Shown: positions 21,401 through 32,740 of the stretch, piece after piece | Layout of the letters: every line of letters starts with the position of its first letter | How positions within the stretch are numbered: position 1 is the stretch's first letter | Assembly (NCBI GenBank): GCA_916613615.1 | Contig: OU744735.1 | Coordinates: 52,034,082-52,098,081, forward strand | Direction: 5' to 3' | Length of the DNA stretch: 64,000 nt | Source of the DNA: Steromphala cineraria | Taxonomy: Eukaryota; Mollusca; Gastropoda; Trochida; Trochidae | The notes under the pieces: model-generated | Database searches by the model: none | What the model saw: only the letters and a program-made list of their open reading frames with translations | What the model was told of the DNA's origin: nothing | Translations under genes and position numbers: made by a program

Positions 21401-23440
21401 TAGTTAATAATTGTGTAATTGTGATTCTTCAAGTGTTATCGAAAGTTTGGAATTACGGAACAATAAGTCAATCTTAGGCCCTGTTATATTTTTCAGCTTA
21501 TACATTTTTTTCAGAACATTGTTTTCTTCAGATGTTTGCTGATATGGGAACACGATTCCCTAGATAATAGAACATCAATAAGTTTACATCAATTTAGGGG
21601 TGTGTGATTTGATAAAACATTGTAATATGATCGTTGTAGAACATCATATAAAAAGCAACCGCTGGCAATAAGTCACCCAGTTGTTTAATACAGATATGTC
21701 AGGTTCTTAATTCATATGTTTGATATTTGTCTAGTTCTTGTGTGTTTTTATGCTTTTACTGGTGATGTCTTCAGATAAGCAAAGCTTTGCTTGTTCACTG
21801 AGTAGGATTCTTCATTAAATAAAATATGCTTAAACCAAAATAATGATATTATAATAATACTTCAATCTCCTTTCTACTAATCTGTTGACAAATCATAGAG
21901 ACATATTTCCCTGATATACTGAAGCAAAGTTTTAGAATGTCTGAAAAAAACCATACGAATTACAATTACAAAATCGAACCCACATAAGTGTAAAGAAAGG
22001 AATAATGAAATCCGCCACAAAAGGTCGACGAGTGGTGGTCCACATAAAACATACGATTTGGATTATGGTTTATCTCCTGATAAATTAATAAAAAATTGAT
22101 GTTAATTTCTAAAGAGGATTTGTCTTAAAATCTTCAATCTGGGCAGTCTGATTAGATGCAGACACGATAAGTGACGGCGGCGGACATCAAAGACTGCTGA
22201 GACTGCACTGGCGCCAGCATGGGATTGTCTTGCTCTCAGGTATTGTCATATCAAGGCATGCACAGGTCCGCACTGCTGACAATATACATCGATATGGGGG
22301 AGGGGTGTAAAAGGGCGGCTTGCCTTTTGATGTTAGTTTACGCGCACATTGACCATTGAGATTATTGGATTCACTTTATTCCACTAGTTCATTATGTAAA
22401 CATATATTATCAAGCTTTTAATAGTCCTTTAAGAAATAGCATTAAAGTGTGTAATATACGACAAAATATAAGTCAATTACTTTAATCGTAAGTAATAAAG
22501 ACATCAAGCAGATGTAAATGATAATTCCTAATGATATCTGTATACCATTCATAAATGATACTAACTGATTTTCATAGGTCTCATATTAAATCTGTACCAG
22601 ATGCAAAGGTAGAGACAGCTCGATATTAATTCGAGGTCAGTAGGAATAATTGCAAATATATATTTCAACCAATGTATTTGGGGTTTATTTACCATCGTTT
22701 TATGGTAATTTTTCAAGAGAAGCATTTATATAGGCATTTGCTGCCTGTTTCTACCGTTTTTGCCTTTTTTGTATATATTAATTTATTCTGAATTTTGTGT
22801 AATGTTTTATGGAAAGAGTTTAAATCAGTTGTTAATCGTTTTATGGATACGATTTAAACATAGTGTTTAAAGCATTTCAGATATAATTCTAAGAAAGTAT
22901 CCTCTGCCATGGCGATGACAATTGTGAAGAAGCTGTAGGTAAATGTTTCTCTCAAAAAGTAACTGACGGTGATATAGCTTTTAATTGTATAAACATATTT
23001 TTCGTGAATATTTTGTTATCATTTGTTTTCCTTATAATCAATACTTTTTGACAGGTATATCTTCGAGGTAGTGTTTTGTTAGTCTCCTTTACAATACCCA
23101 GAGAAACATCTTTAAAAACATAATTTACTAAAATGTTAACTGTTGCTTATGAAAGCATTAACACTTGATACACAGTCGGTCTTATTGATCATCACACTAG
23201 GAAATGTTATTTACATAATAGAGATGAAATCTTTTGGTTTGTAAATTGTCATAACAAACGATTCGGTCTTGTTGGTATTTCATATTTTATTAACTATATT
23301 CCCACTGTCAAACTAGATGCTGTACTCTACATGTATGGACCTTTAAAATTCATATCGTCATGTGCAGTTGTTGTTATGATGAAATATACTTATATTAAAC
23401 ATTCATACGCCTTAGTATTAAATTGTCTTTTCTGCTTTGA
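18466..23440. other. AT-rich non-coding region with no recognised gene
   Basis: Only short frames. Contains a 24-base poly(G) run (19223-19246), a TAAT-rich segment at 19880-20160, a (CAGA) run near 20805, and a locally GC-rich, CpG-containing patch at 22145-22330. At 22885-22935 a short open stretch ends at GTAG/GTAAAT (donor-like) but has no support as an exon. Confidence 0.5.
19223..19246 (+). repeat. Poly(G) run of 24
   Basis: Uninterrupted G run preceded by GTAGACAC. Able in principle to form G-quadruplexes. Run length in the assembly may be unreliable. Confidence 0.9.
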
Positions 23441-23589
23441 TATTTGAATATCAAAGGGAAAGACAAGAACCAAATCTTTCAACATGAATTTATTTTCAGC
23501 TTAAAAAATCACATATATTTTTGGTCTACTACTGCAAAATCCAATGCATATTATGTAATGGGTTTAAACAACGGGCAACCAGCTTACTG

Positions 23590-23704
23590 TTTATCGATTG
23601 GTTACTCGTTATCACGTGCCGTACCGGGAGTTAGCTTTGTTAGTATAATTGGTCAGTGAACACTCACGTGATTTATGGTATTGAAATATAATCAACCGTC
23701 ATTG
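23590..23704 (+). promoter_or_regulatory. Candidate promoter with CCAAT and E-box motifs
   Basis: Two reversed CCAAT boxes (ATTGG at about 23598 and 23649), CACGTG at 23613 and ACTCACGTGA at about 23662, just upstream of the ATG at 23705. No TATA box at a usual distance. The motif cluster is suggestive only. Confidence 0.3.
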
Positions 23705-23782
23705 ATGAACTCATTACTTCTCTATCCGGTGATTGGCAACCCAGCTGAAGAACTCTCTGAAAAGCTCATTGACTCTGTTCAG
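23705..23782 (+). CDS. Candidate first coding exon (26 codons), gene not recognised
   Basis: ATG at 23705 opens MNSLLLYPVIGNPAEELSEK, then six more codons ending in Gln, directly followed by a strong donor CAG/GTAAGC (phase 0). Upstream lies a cluster of CCAAT and CACGTG motifs. The peptide is not low complexity and looks protein-like, but I do not recognise it. A candidate terminal exon lies at 29079-29170 (phase 1 acceptor), so at least one more exon would be needed to join them. Confidence 0.35.
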
Positions 23783-25658
23783 GTAAGCAATATTTCTTTA
23801 CATTTAATGCTTCCCATTTCATTCCTTGATTTTGAGAATCATTAGGTTTTAACACAAATCTTTTATATAATAACTTATAAAGGGAGGACTGTTATCGTTG
23901 TATCAACTGAGTAGTCGCTTATCACGTATACTTTGCATGTGAGTTTAACAACTCGTTTTTAAAGCTTAACCTAACAAGTAGCAAGCTGGTATAATCCATA
24001 GGCATGAATAAACTGTAGGATTTAAGTAATGATGCAGGATTTTAGGGAGACAAGGCTTTAAGCAACAGTGATCATAGGATGTAATGGCAACTTTGAGGGT
24101 TAACAACAATTCAGTGGTTGTTGTTGATAGTCATGATCAAAGTGCTGTTTCTCTAAATTAAAAGTTCAAATAACCACTAACATATTTCTCTCTTTTCTTA
24201 TATTAAAGTCTGATTACAATATTGTATAGTTCGTCAAAGGTCGCTACTCAAATATATTTAGTTTGGTAATGGAAGCCGTTTTTAATGGCACTTTTGATGG
24301 ACCTATTTTGCCACAAACCAGTGAATGCATGACTGCCCGTCACTGGTCACACCCCCTTTTTCTGACGCCATAAACAGAATCGGCTTCGTTATCTATACAT
24401 CTATACAACAACAATACCACACAAAATTTTCAGAAAATGTTTCACTCAGTTATATCAATCATTTGACGATGTAATAGTACTAAGCATATGGTGTAAAAAA
24501 GATATCCACATCAATGGTAATCATTTAGGCAGTAGTTCAGTTGTAATAATGACACGTTAATCTGTACAGTCTGTACGTATAGTTTTATGACCCCAAACCC
24601 AGGTTGTTTTTTTACAACCGATAATTACGCTGTCTTAATGAAAGGCTTATCAAAGGTGGACAAATTAACACAAATCAAGCCAAGTTTTTATTTTGTTGAA
24701 AAATGTTTGAACTAAAAGCTAGAAGTGATAGAGTCGAGGTTAGTGGATGTTTAAATAATGACACAAGTTATCTCAATAGGCTAAAATATGGCAAGTTGAT
24801 TTTAATCCTGGTAAGGCTGATGCAATTCTATTCTCACGTAAAAGTAGTCAAACGCCAAGCTAGTCTTATAATATAAGGAGTAGATATTAATGAAGTTGAT
24901 CAACATAAGCATTGAGGAATAATGTTATAATCAGACTGTAAATTAATTCTCATATTTCTGAACTAGTTGAAAGGGTAGGTCCCTTAGTAAATGCCTTCAT
25001 AGACATAAGTGTAGATTGTCGAGGAAGTCATTACTGCAAAAGTACAAATCTTACATATTGCCAATTTTTGATTGATTTTGAATTGATTGATGTTCGCCAA
25101 TTGGGATAACTGTACAAAGAACAAGAGAATTATCGAAAGTTTGCATTTAGTTGCTTTGCGACCGTACTGAGGGACAGAGGAACACAATACAATACATACG
25201 CTAGCAATTTTAGAACAAACACGTGCAATTGATTTCTTTGGACAATAGTCTTCATGTAGCCACACCCTATTTTTATAACCTATTGAATAACTGGCTAGTC
25301 CATGTCCCTCGCTTGCGTTTTTCATTCATATTTGAATTTAATGCACAATAATCTCTTTGCATGTGTTATTCTGTCGCGTAAAGTTTGGATGCTGTTAAAA
25401 CTTTTGCATTCTAAAATTATTTTTCAAAGAGATTTAAATACGGAAAAAGTATTATAAAGGTTAATTTGCGTACATGTATGTAATAATATGACATTCTATA
25501 TGTACAACATATTAATTCTGTTTTGTTTACAAATAGGCTTGTTTGTGTGTTCAATAACATTTCAACAAGTCAAATAGAATTACATTTTGTTTTTACGTTT
25601 TGTTGAATGCCTAAAAACGTTTTGGAACCGACAGTATTAATACAAGATACATTTTATG

Positions 25659-25703
25659 GACAGACAGACGGATATGATATATAAAATATCTGTCCGTCTG
25701 TCT
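25659..25703. repeat. Short hairpin, 17-bp arms
   Basis: GACAGACAGACGGATAT (25659-25675) is inverted as ATATCTGTCCGTCTGTC (25687-25703) with an 11-base loop. One mismatch. Confidence 0.8.
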
Positions 25704-27189
25704 ACATTTTTATATCATATTTAGAATATTCATTCAGGGCAATATGTTCAAGCTATGAAGTTACAGGACTATCTCACCAGAAATATAGACCACGCCCATC
25801 ACAGGTGAACAGATTTACGATCAAAATACAAGTGACCGTTTATTCATATATCAATTAACTATAGATGAACAAATCACCTTAAATTACCAACAATAATGGT
25901 GAAAATTACAAGATAACGTCTCTGAATTCTCTGTTAGATATCCCTATTCACACCTGTTTCCTCCCTGACTGATCTGACAATAAAACAATCAGAACTTTAT
26001 GGTAGACTAGACAGTTTCCTTTCATCCCGTCTCGGGACATGAGGGGTACTGTGAGCTAATTGGCGTCGCTAGAGCGGGCAGTTACGCTGACAAGGGGCCT
26101 AGGCGTTGAGCCGTGAAGCATGTCCAGGGGTGAATGAGTTACAGGCATTTATCATGTTGTTTGTTTAAGCTTGTCGGTGTTTACTAATTTATTTAGATGA
26201 ACGATATATTATGTTAAACAATCATTCTTTATTGTGTTGGCGTTTGAATAGATAACTATATTACTATTCACCCTGACATGTTCTACATCTTGTATTTTGG
26301 AGCGGTATTAACATAAGCTTTTAGATTTACCAATCCAATACTTCATTGAAATAAATATGTTTAAACCATTTACAATGAAACTAATTCCATGCACCAAGTA
26401 AAGATACAGGTTAATAGAATGACATGAATCATGACAATTGTTAAAATGCATTTTATCCTTTGTTGTAATCCAAATAAGTAACCAATGTAAGGAATCATGG
26501 GTTTTCACAACACAGACACAAGATTACACATAAGTCAGAATTCACACGTTACAGACACATTAACAAAAGAAGAGTTTATCAATATCTCGCATGGGCAATT
26601 CTGGCATAAATGCACGCAATAATGAGCCATGTTATGGATCATAACAAAATGTTATTGGTATTTGTTTGTTTAGCATTATTGAGTGTTGTACTTTCTGTTG
26701 TAGTTATCAACAAGGACTTGTGTAGAACATTGATAATATCTTTTAAATTTGGATGAAAGTCTCTCACCGGTATCTACAAGGTTAATAAATGCTTCTTCTT
26801 CTTGAAGATGTACTTAACAAGAAACAAAGGTTAGAGGTATAACACATTAATAATATGTAACGATACTATACCTTAAGATATTAAATAAATTAGATAATAA
26901 GAATAGAGACATTAAAGAACAAACCTTAAATAAATTCAAACACCTACATCGCCAACATAACTATCAAACACCTTGTTTTAGAATTTTTAGAATTTATTAG
27001 TAGAGCCGGCAATTCTTTAATGCCATTCAATTTTAAGAATTGTATTTTCTAGTTAATGTGCACTGTGTTAGTTTGTTATATGCATATTTCTTACATCTGT
27101 TTTAAACCAAAAAGTGTTGCTTTACACAAAACTTATGCAATATACAATCTAAGGAAATATAAGTTTAATATAAAAAAAAACCAAATGCA

Positions 27190-27660
27190 ACAAGCATAAG
27201 AGAAGCTCACTAACTCTTTGAGTATTCGGCCTCCACCCCAACTTAATTCCAATCCCCGGTGCGACTGCAATTAACACTACCGGTAATCGCCTAATTGCAA
27301 TTAGTGATGTGGTTAATGAGGCCTGTTAATGAGATCGAGCCATCAGGTGTTAAATGTGTATTCAAGCGTGACGGGCAGAATATATATAGTTCATTTAAAG
27401 CTATTGCCTCTCAAAAGATGGCCTTTTAAACTTGGGAATGCTGTAAAACATTACATACAAGTGATGTTTATTTTGTGGGTTTAAATTAGCGATTGGAACT
27501 TGGTATGTAGAAAGAAAGTTGATTCCCCTAAGTCGGCAGCGCTCTCCCAGATGGCAAACTGAAACTAGATTAAAGAAATGTAAAACTTTAGAAGATCAAC
27601 GTTATAGTAGATCACTTGGGAATTAATGAGGCCTGTTAATGAGGCCTGGAGGCATAAATC
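27190..27660. promoter_or_regulatory. Possible enhancer: cluster of homeodomain-type sites
   Basis: TTAATTCCAATCCCCGG, GCAATTAACACTACCGGTAA, CCTAATTGCAATTAGTGA, then TTAATGAGGCCTGTTAATGA, which recurs at about 27626. TAATT/ATTA cores are dense and embedded in sequence of higher complexity than the surroundings. A further GC-rich island sits at 26020-26130. These patterns resemble conserved non-coding enhancers near developmental genes, but no cross-species comparison was possible. Confidence 0.3.
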
Positions 27661-28469
27661 TCCTGTCTGATAACGGTCTTGGGAATTGTAAAACTATTTG
27701 TAAATATTACATCAATTTCACTTCATAATTAACATTCTGGCCACTTGGCTCGTACGGCTGTTAAAACAGCGATTTGTAAATATAATGTTTGTCACATTCT
27801 ATAACATTATCAACAAGACTTCTGATGATAGTTCATGTAATCCAATCGGCAATTTATTAGAAAGCATCTCACGTTTTGTGGTGTAAATAAATGTTTCTCA
27901 TTGTTAAAATTCTACAAATTGGTATTGATCATTAGTAGTTTAGATTTCCTCAGTTTGATTTAAGTTTGAAGTAAGAAATGTGTATGTTTCAAGACAGGTG
28001 ATATAATTTCAACAATAGAATTTCATTTCAATTATTATCACTATACCATGTTATATAAACGCAATGGTGTCACAGTGCTGTGACATCACCACATTAGAGT
28101 TTTCAGACAGAAGATTTATGCCTCCAGGCCTGGCGTTTGTATTAAACTGTACCCTAAATGTTATTTTAAGCAATGTTACAAATGACACTTTAGTAAACTA
28201 TATTATTATTAATGATTCAAAGTTTCTAGGCCTATTTCTTCTGAAGTGAGAATAAATTACGCCAGGGAGCATTGAGTCCTGATTTGGGTTCACAGGACCA
28301 CAGACATTCATAAATCAAAGTGACTGTATCTAAAATTCAGTACGGTTTAAAACTGAAGTCAATTTACAGACAGAACTAGAATCTTGCCAATGTAGTACTT
28401 AAATGTTGATTTGAATGAGTTAATCCTTCCATAAGTCTTCCATAATTATTTACAAACGAAATTAATCAT

Positions 28470-28790
28470 TGAAGGGGCAGTAGCACATTATATTGAAAAC
28501 ATAAGGTGATGTCGGGAATGTGAAAATTGAAATTCCATCTGGTTTCGATTGAAAGACAGTGTATTTAAACTAAATGAAGCAGTTATAACTCAAATATATA
28601 ATATAAAGTACAACCAAACATCTTTTTTTTACACAAAATGAATGAAAGGGTTTACACAAAAATGGTCACAAAAAGACTTCATGTGAATCTTTATAATTTG
28701 TTGAATATTGTATTGAGTTATGAGATTTTTGCTACTTTAAAAATAATGCATACTTACATAAAAATAATAGAATTAGCTCAAAAAGGAGAA
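28470..28790 (+). repeat. Dispersed repeat copy (partner 52575-52870)
   Basis: Both copies share the order GATTGAAAGACAGTGTATT / CAATTGAAAGACAATGTATT, AAATGAAGCAGT, TATATAAT-TAAAGTACAA, ACACAAAAATGG, and TTATGAGATTTTTGC. About 300 bp, same orientation. No coding; possibly a SINE or MITE of unknown class. Confidence 0.75.
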
Positions 28791-29078
28791 TATTGAACAT
28801 GACATAGTCTTTGTTCACTGTCACTGTCTCTGGATGTTAATTTATGGTACCCAAAATATAGCCAATTCATTTGACTCAAATATAAATGATACAACTGATT
28901 ACTTGAACTAGTCTTTTTGGTACAAATCAACTGCTTTTGAAAACATTGTTGAAAATGCGGCAGGATAAAGGTATTATATGTTAATTTGTATGGATAATAA
29001 TGGGTAAATATTTACTTATGAATATTTATGAATACTTGATAATTTTCTAACTTTTCTTTCCATGCGAATATCTTGAAG

Positions 29079-29170
29079 AAAGAAACCTGTACAAGAAATT
29101 GAACGACCCGGACAATGAATTGCATCTGTCAGCAAAGAGGATAAGAGCAAAGCAGAAGGTCTTCAACTAG
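29079..29170 (+). CDS. Candidate terminal coding exon, gene not recognised
   Basis: A good 3' splice site precedes it: TTCTAAC branch-like string, TTTTCTTTCC pyrimidine tract, then AG at 29077-29078. The frame (codon split after base 1) reads RNLYKKLNDPDNELHLSAKR, then eight more residues ending VFN, stop TAG 29168-29170. The charged, non-repetitive peptide is unlike the surrounding AT-rich noise. A polyadenylation-like AATAAA lies at 29649-29654, giving a ~480-base 3' UTR. Could belong to the gene starting near 23705 or to another. Confidence 0.35.
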
Positions 29171-29648
29171 TGTGGCCTACTGGACTGAAAACGAGGGTGA
29201 GATCAACTTGGAGTCTCTCTCATGTCAAGGTGATGTCTTTATCTACACAATGCATACCGTAACAGTTGACAAGAAAGAGAGGTCAGTGCATCAAGACAAA
29301 GTTTGAAGAGGAATTAGCAATATGGGACACAGTGGTTGTCCAGGAGACAGATTCATGTCCTGCTGATAGTTAGTGAGTAACAAGGAAAGAACTCATTTTA
29401 TTATGAATCGTGTTGCAATGAAGAAGTCAGTAGGAAAATGATAATGTGACCGATTCAAGAACTGAACTATTACAATTATTACAACATATGTACATGTTAA
29501 AATGTAAGATTAAAATTTTCACAATCAGTTCACTGATCATTGTAAATGACTAAACGATTGAATGAATAGTAAATATTGCATGAATTTATTATTGTCAATG
29601 ACTAAGTGAATGAAAAGTGAATATTGCATGAATTTATGATGGTATATA

Positions 29649-29654
29649 AATAAA
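29649..29654 (+). terminator. Polyadenylation signal AATAAA, candidate
   Basis: AATAAA in TATAAATAAACATG, about 480 bases past the candidate stop at 29170. Common by chance in AT-rich DNA. Confidence 0.25.
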
Positions 29655-29699
29655 CATGTTAATGATATTGTCTTTTCTTATTATTTTGAGTTAATATAT

Positions 29700-30340
29700 A
29701 TTGAACTGAAGTAGTTACCGACAAAAACTCTATATATTCAAAATAGAGGACAGATATTAGATACCCGACCTGAAAAACTTTATATTCAACCCATTCTTTA
29801 ACTTCAACAATATTCATCTTTAAAAAACAAAATTCAAACTCAAATTCTCCAATCCTCGATTAAAAACATTGAATTGCATTTTTTAAAAACTATTCAGTAC
29901 TCCGTCAGCTTTGAAAACAAGTGACAGAACACATTCAACATTTGTTGTTCATAACATGACGGACTCCCAGTATAAAAAAGTATGTTATTGATCCTTATTT
30001 CCAGTGGAATAACACAACAAAAATGATCAATTATATATCTCTATTCATTAATCAACAACAAACACAACAACTAAGAACTACTCAACAAGATTCTAGAATC
30101 CTGAATACTATCAATAAAAAATGTGAAATATGATTTTATTAGTGCTTCAACTTACTCATTAAAAATATATGCAAGCTTTTAAAAAACGATATTATGACTG
30201 CTAACTTCATTGAAATGAAACAACAAATATATCAATCGCAGCACATTAATTTATGTGGTTTTTTTCAATTAGATCCTTGAATTTTCAACTAAAAAGATGT
30301 AATAGGATTTTAGTAGCGCTTCAATGATTTGTCAGTTTTT
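29700..30340. other. AT-rich, no gene seen
   Basis: No frames of note and no recognisable repeats. Two similar short segments ('GATTTTATTAGTGCTTCAA' near 30130 and 'GATTTTAGTAGCGCTTCAA' near 30306) suggest a decayed local duplication. Confidence 0.4.
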
Positions 30341-30344
30341 GGAA

Positions 30345-30466
30345 ATATGGCTTTGGAAAGGCGTCCTTTCCAAACGGTGGAAAGGACGCCTTTCCGTTTT
30401 TGGAAAGGACGCCTTTAATTCTTTGGAAAGTTTTGGAAAGAACGATCGTTACTCCAGTGCAGGTAC
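30345..30466 (-). repeat. Right GGAAAGG/CCTTTCC-rich repeat (inverted partner of 18210-18365)
   Basis: Contains GGAAAGGCGTCCTTTCC, GGAAAGGACGCCTTTCC and GGAAAGGACGCCTTTAATTC. The block ends ACGATCGTTACTCCAGTGCA. See the left partner for the alignment. Each block is itself palindrome-rich. Confidence 0.8.
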
Positions 30467-30649
30467 ACTTGAAAAAGGCATCTTACCACGTGTCATCATA
30501 AAAAATACTCAATACCATATACTAACACAAACAAAAACTGCCAAAAGGCATCATTCTATCGAACTGCATCATATTTAGAGGACTTTTGACTTTTCTTGAC
30601 AAATACAATGTTTATCTGATCAAGTGAAGAAGAAAGTTTATATATTTTG

Positions 30650-31976
30650 AGGAGTGGCACAGCCGGTAGTATTTTCACTGGTCTGTAGTTACTTGCTGTG
30701 TGTTTGTCCCCTTTTTGAATACGGGAGTGATGTTAGCAACTTTCCAGTCTGATGGTTGGTTGCCTGTATCCATGCTTTGCTGAAAGATGTCACAATACAT
30801 ATATACGGCTGTTTCCGCTGCACAATTTGAGATGTTGTCTGGTCCACAGGCTTAACTGGTGTTGATGTTTCATAGAAGTTTTCAAACGCCTACGACTGTG
30901 ATGTGGATGTCAGAAATAGGCGGGACGTTTTTTTTAGATAGGGTTGGAAGTTGTCCTATTGGTTTTTCTTTTGTAAAACCGGATTACAGTTGCTTGTTCA
31001 GTAGGTTTGCTTTTGTTTTACTGTCCTGGTATAAGGTGCCACTGTCTTATATTCCGACGTTGTCTTTCCTGCGTTTTTTATGTATTTCCAAAAGCTTTTG
31101 TTGTTTCCTCCTACTTATAACTTTTCCATGATGTTCCATGATTTCCCATGACAGTTCCAGTGCGCTTTAATTACTGGCTTATTTCTGAGTGATAGGTTTA
31201 CTATCCCGATATTTGTAATCCTGTCTCATGTTACAAACGTTTGGCTAACTCCAATAATCTGTACCCTGGACTCAGAAGCTAGATTAGCCTGCACGCCCCG
31301 ACTTGGGACATAGCCAATCAAATCATTTACTCGTTCAAATTGTATCGAGAAGTTGGCAATAAAATGTTTTGATTGGCTACAAGTCAGGCGGCAAAAGCGA
31401 TTCTAGCTTCTGAGTCAAGGGTACAGATTAGTGGAGTTAGCGTAACGTTTGTACCCGGAGACAGGATGGATATTTGTCCCAATCTTCTTCTAAATGTTGT
31501 TTGTAACCTTTGTCTTTGAAAACAGTTAGTGTTTCCATTCTATCACCTTTCGTGCCTTTTTTGTTTGATATCCATGGTAGATTATGCTGTTTTGATGCCA
31601 TTTTCGATGGGATATTATTTACCATTATTTCTTCCATTCCATTTCTCAAAACCTCTTTGACTGTTGCGTCTGTTTCCAATACCTTGTCGCAGAGGGTTGT
31701 TTTTTCTGTTTAAAAGTCTCTAAGTTTGCCTGAATATTTGTATTTTTCATCTCTTTGGTTTATTGTAGGTAGGTTTGATATCAGAGTCAAGTATCACCAT
31801 ATGGTTGTCGGTAATGTCAGGAACAGTGTCGAAGGCCTGCACCAGGCTGTGGTGGTTTGTGATGTGTAGGTCAAGAATGTGTTCCTTTATGGTTGTGTTC
31901 TGCTGCATTTGTTCCAGTCCATGTTCATCAAGCATGTTAGTAACGAAGAGTTCAGGCATGTTGAATGGCAATGGCG
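30650..31976 (-). mobile_element. LINE fragment (endonuclease to RT start), same family as 1-445 and 40430-41762
   Basis: On the minus strand the right end reads HGLEQMQQNTTIKEHILDLH, then ITDNHMVILDSDIKPTYNKP, the APE C-terminal region with the ISDH-type motif. Next comes the linker (GMEEIMVNNIPSKMASKQHN) and, around 30690-30840, the start of RT. Frames are broken. Interrupted by a Mutator-like MITE at 31217-31468. The right end abuts the minisatellite of block X' within ~170 bp. Confidence 0.85.
31217..31468. mobile_element. Mutator-like MITE (252 bp) with 9-bp target duplication
   Basis: Left end AATCCTGTCTCATGTTACAA; right end reversed CATCCTGTCTCCGGGTACAA. Arms extend ~70 bp (CTAACTCC, AATCTGTACCCT, GACTCAGAAGCTAGA on both). 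Flanked by GATATTTGT at 31208-31216 and 31469-31477. The sister LINE copy has a single GATATTTGT at 41277-41285 at the same place, an empty site. No coding. Ends share the CATCCT start with the 8380-8663 element, though the bodies differ. Confidence 0.92.
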
Positions 31977-32139
31977 GACATACCAGATACTGATCACAAA
32001 CAATTTGTCATTAAATTACAACTGACAATTGACCCAACCTTTGAACTTATTTATCAACACAGTTACAGGTCTGCTGTTTTGGGACAAAGCAATAAACCGA
32101 TAGTGTTACAACACAACAAAGCAAATTCCTCTGAACACA

Positions 32140-32740
32140 ACATTCCTCCTCTCTCCTCCTCCACCTCCTCCTCAGGTGGTGATGGCAGTGGATGTGCTGG
32201 GGAATCCTCCTCCTCCTCAGGTGGGGGTGGTGGTGGCGGTGCTGGGGAATCCTCCTCCTCCTCCTCAGGTGCTGATGGTGGTGGCGGTGCTGGGGAATCC
32301 TCCTCCTCCTCCTCAGGTGGTGATGGTGGTGGCGGTGCTGGGGAATCCTCCTCCTCCTCCTCAGGTGGGGGTGGTGATGGCGGTGCTGGGGAATCCTCCT
32401 CCTCCTCCTCAGGTGGTGATGGTGGTGGCTGTGCTGGGGAATCCTCCTCCTCCTCAGGTGGTGATGGTGGTGGCGGTGCTGGGGAATCCTCCTCCTCCTC
32501 AGGTGGTGATGGTGGTGGCGGTGCTGGGGAATCCTCCTCCTCCTCCTCAGGTGGTGATGGTGGTGGCGGTGCTGGGGAATCCTCCTCCTCCTCCTCAGGT
32601 GGTGATGGCGGTTGCGGTGCTGGTGAATCCTCCTTCTCCTCCTCAGGTTGTGATGGTGGTGGCTGTGCTGGTGAATCCTCCTATCCTCTTCATCCTCCTC
32701 AGGTGTTGATGACGGTGGCGGTGCTGGGGAATCCTCCTCT
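32140..32740 (+). repeat. GC-rich minisatellite, 45-bp unit (copy 2, homogeneous)
   Basis: About 13 units, mostly 45 or 42 bp, read in one frame as SSSSSGGDGGGGAGE and similar. All length variants seen are multiples of 3, so three frames stay open (up to 291 codons in plus and 272 in minus). It is much more homogeneous than the copy at 9040-9845. I treat it as tandem repeat, not as a gene. Confidence 0.92.

Larger units (their letters stand above)
23783..29078. other. Candidate intronic or intergenic AT-rich DNA
   Basis: No confident exon. The minus-strand frame at 24984-25325 (contains GLASYSIGYKNRVWLHEDYC) is open for 113 codons, may be a decayed repeat, and has no recognised family. Locally GC-richer islands stand out at about 26020-26130 and 27190-27380. 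Confidence 0.4.

Noticed and set aside
24984..25325. 113-codon minus-strand frame as a gene
   Set aside because: No recognised family, no splice or start context, and biased toward frame openness in AT-rich DNA; kept only as a note.
18210..30466. Maverick/Polinton-type giant transposon between the inverted blocks
   Set aside because: No polymerase B, integrase, ATPase or capsid-like frames in the interior, and no terminal target duplication was found.
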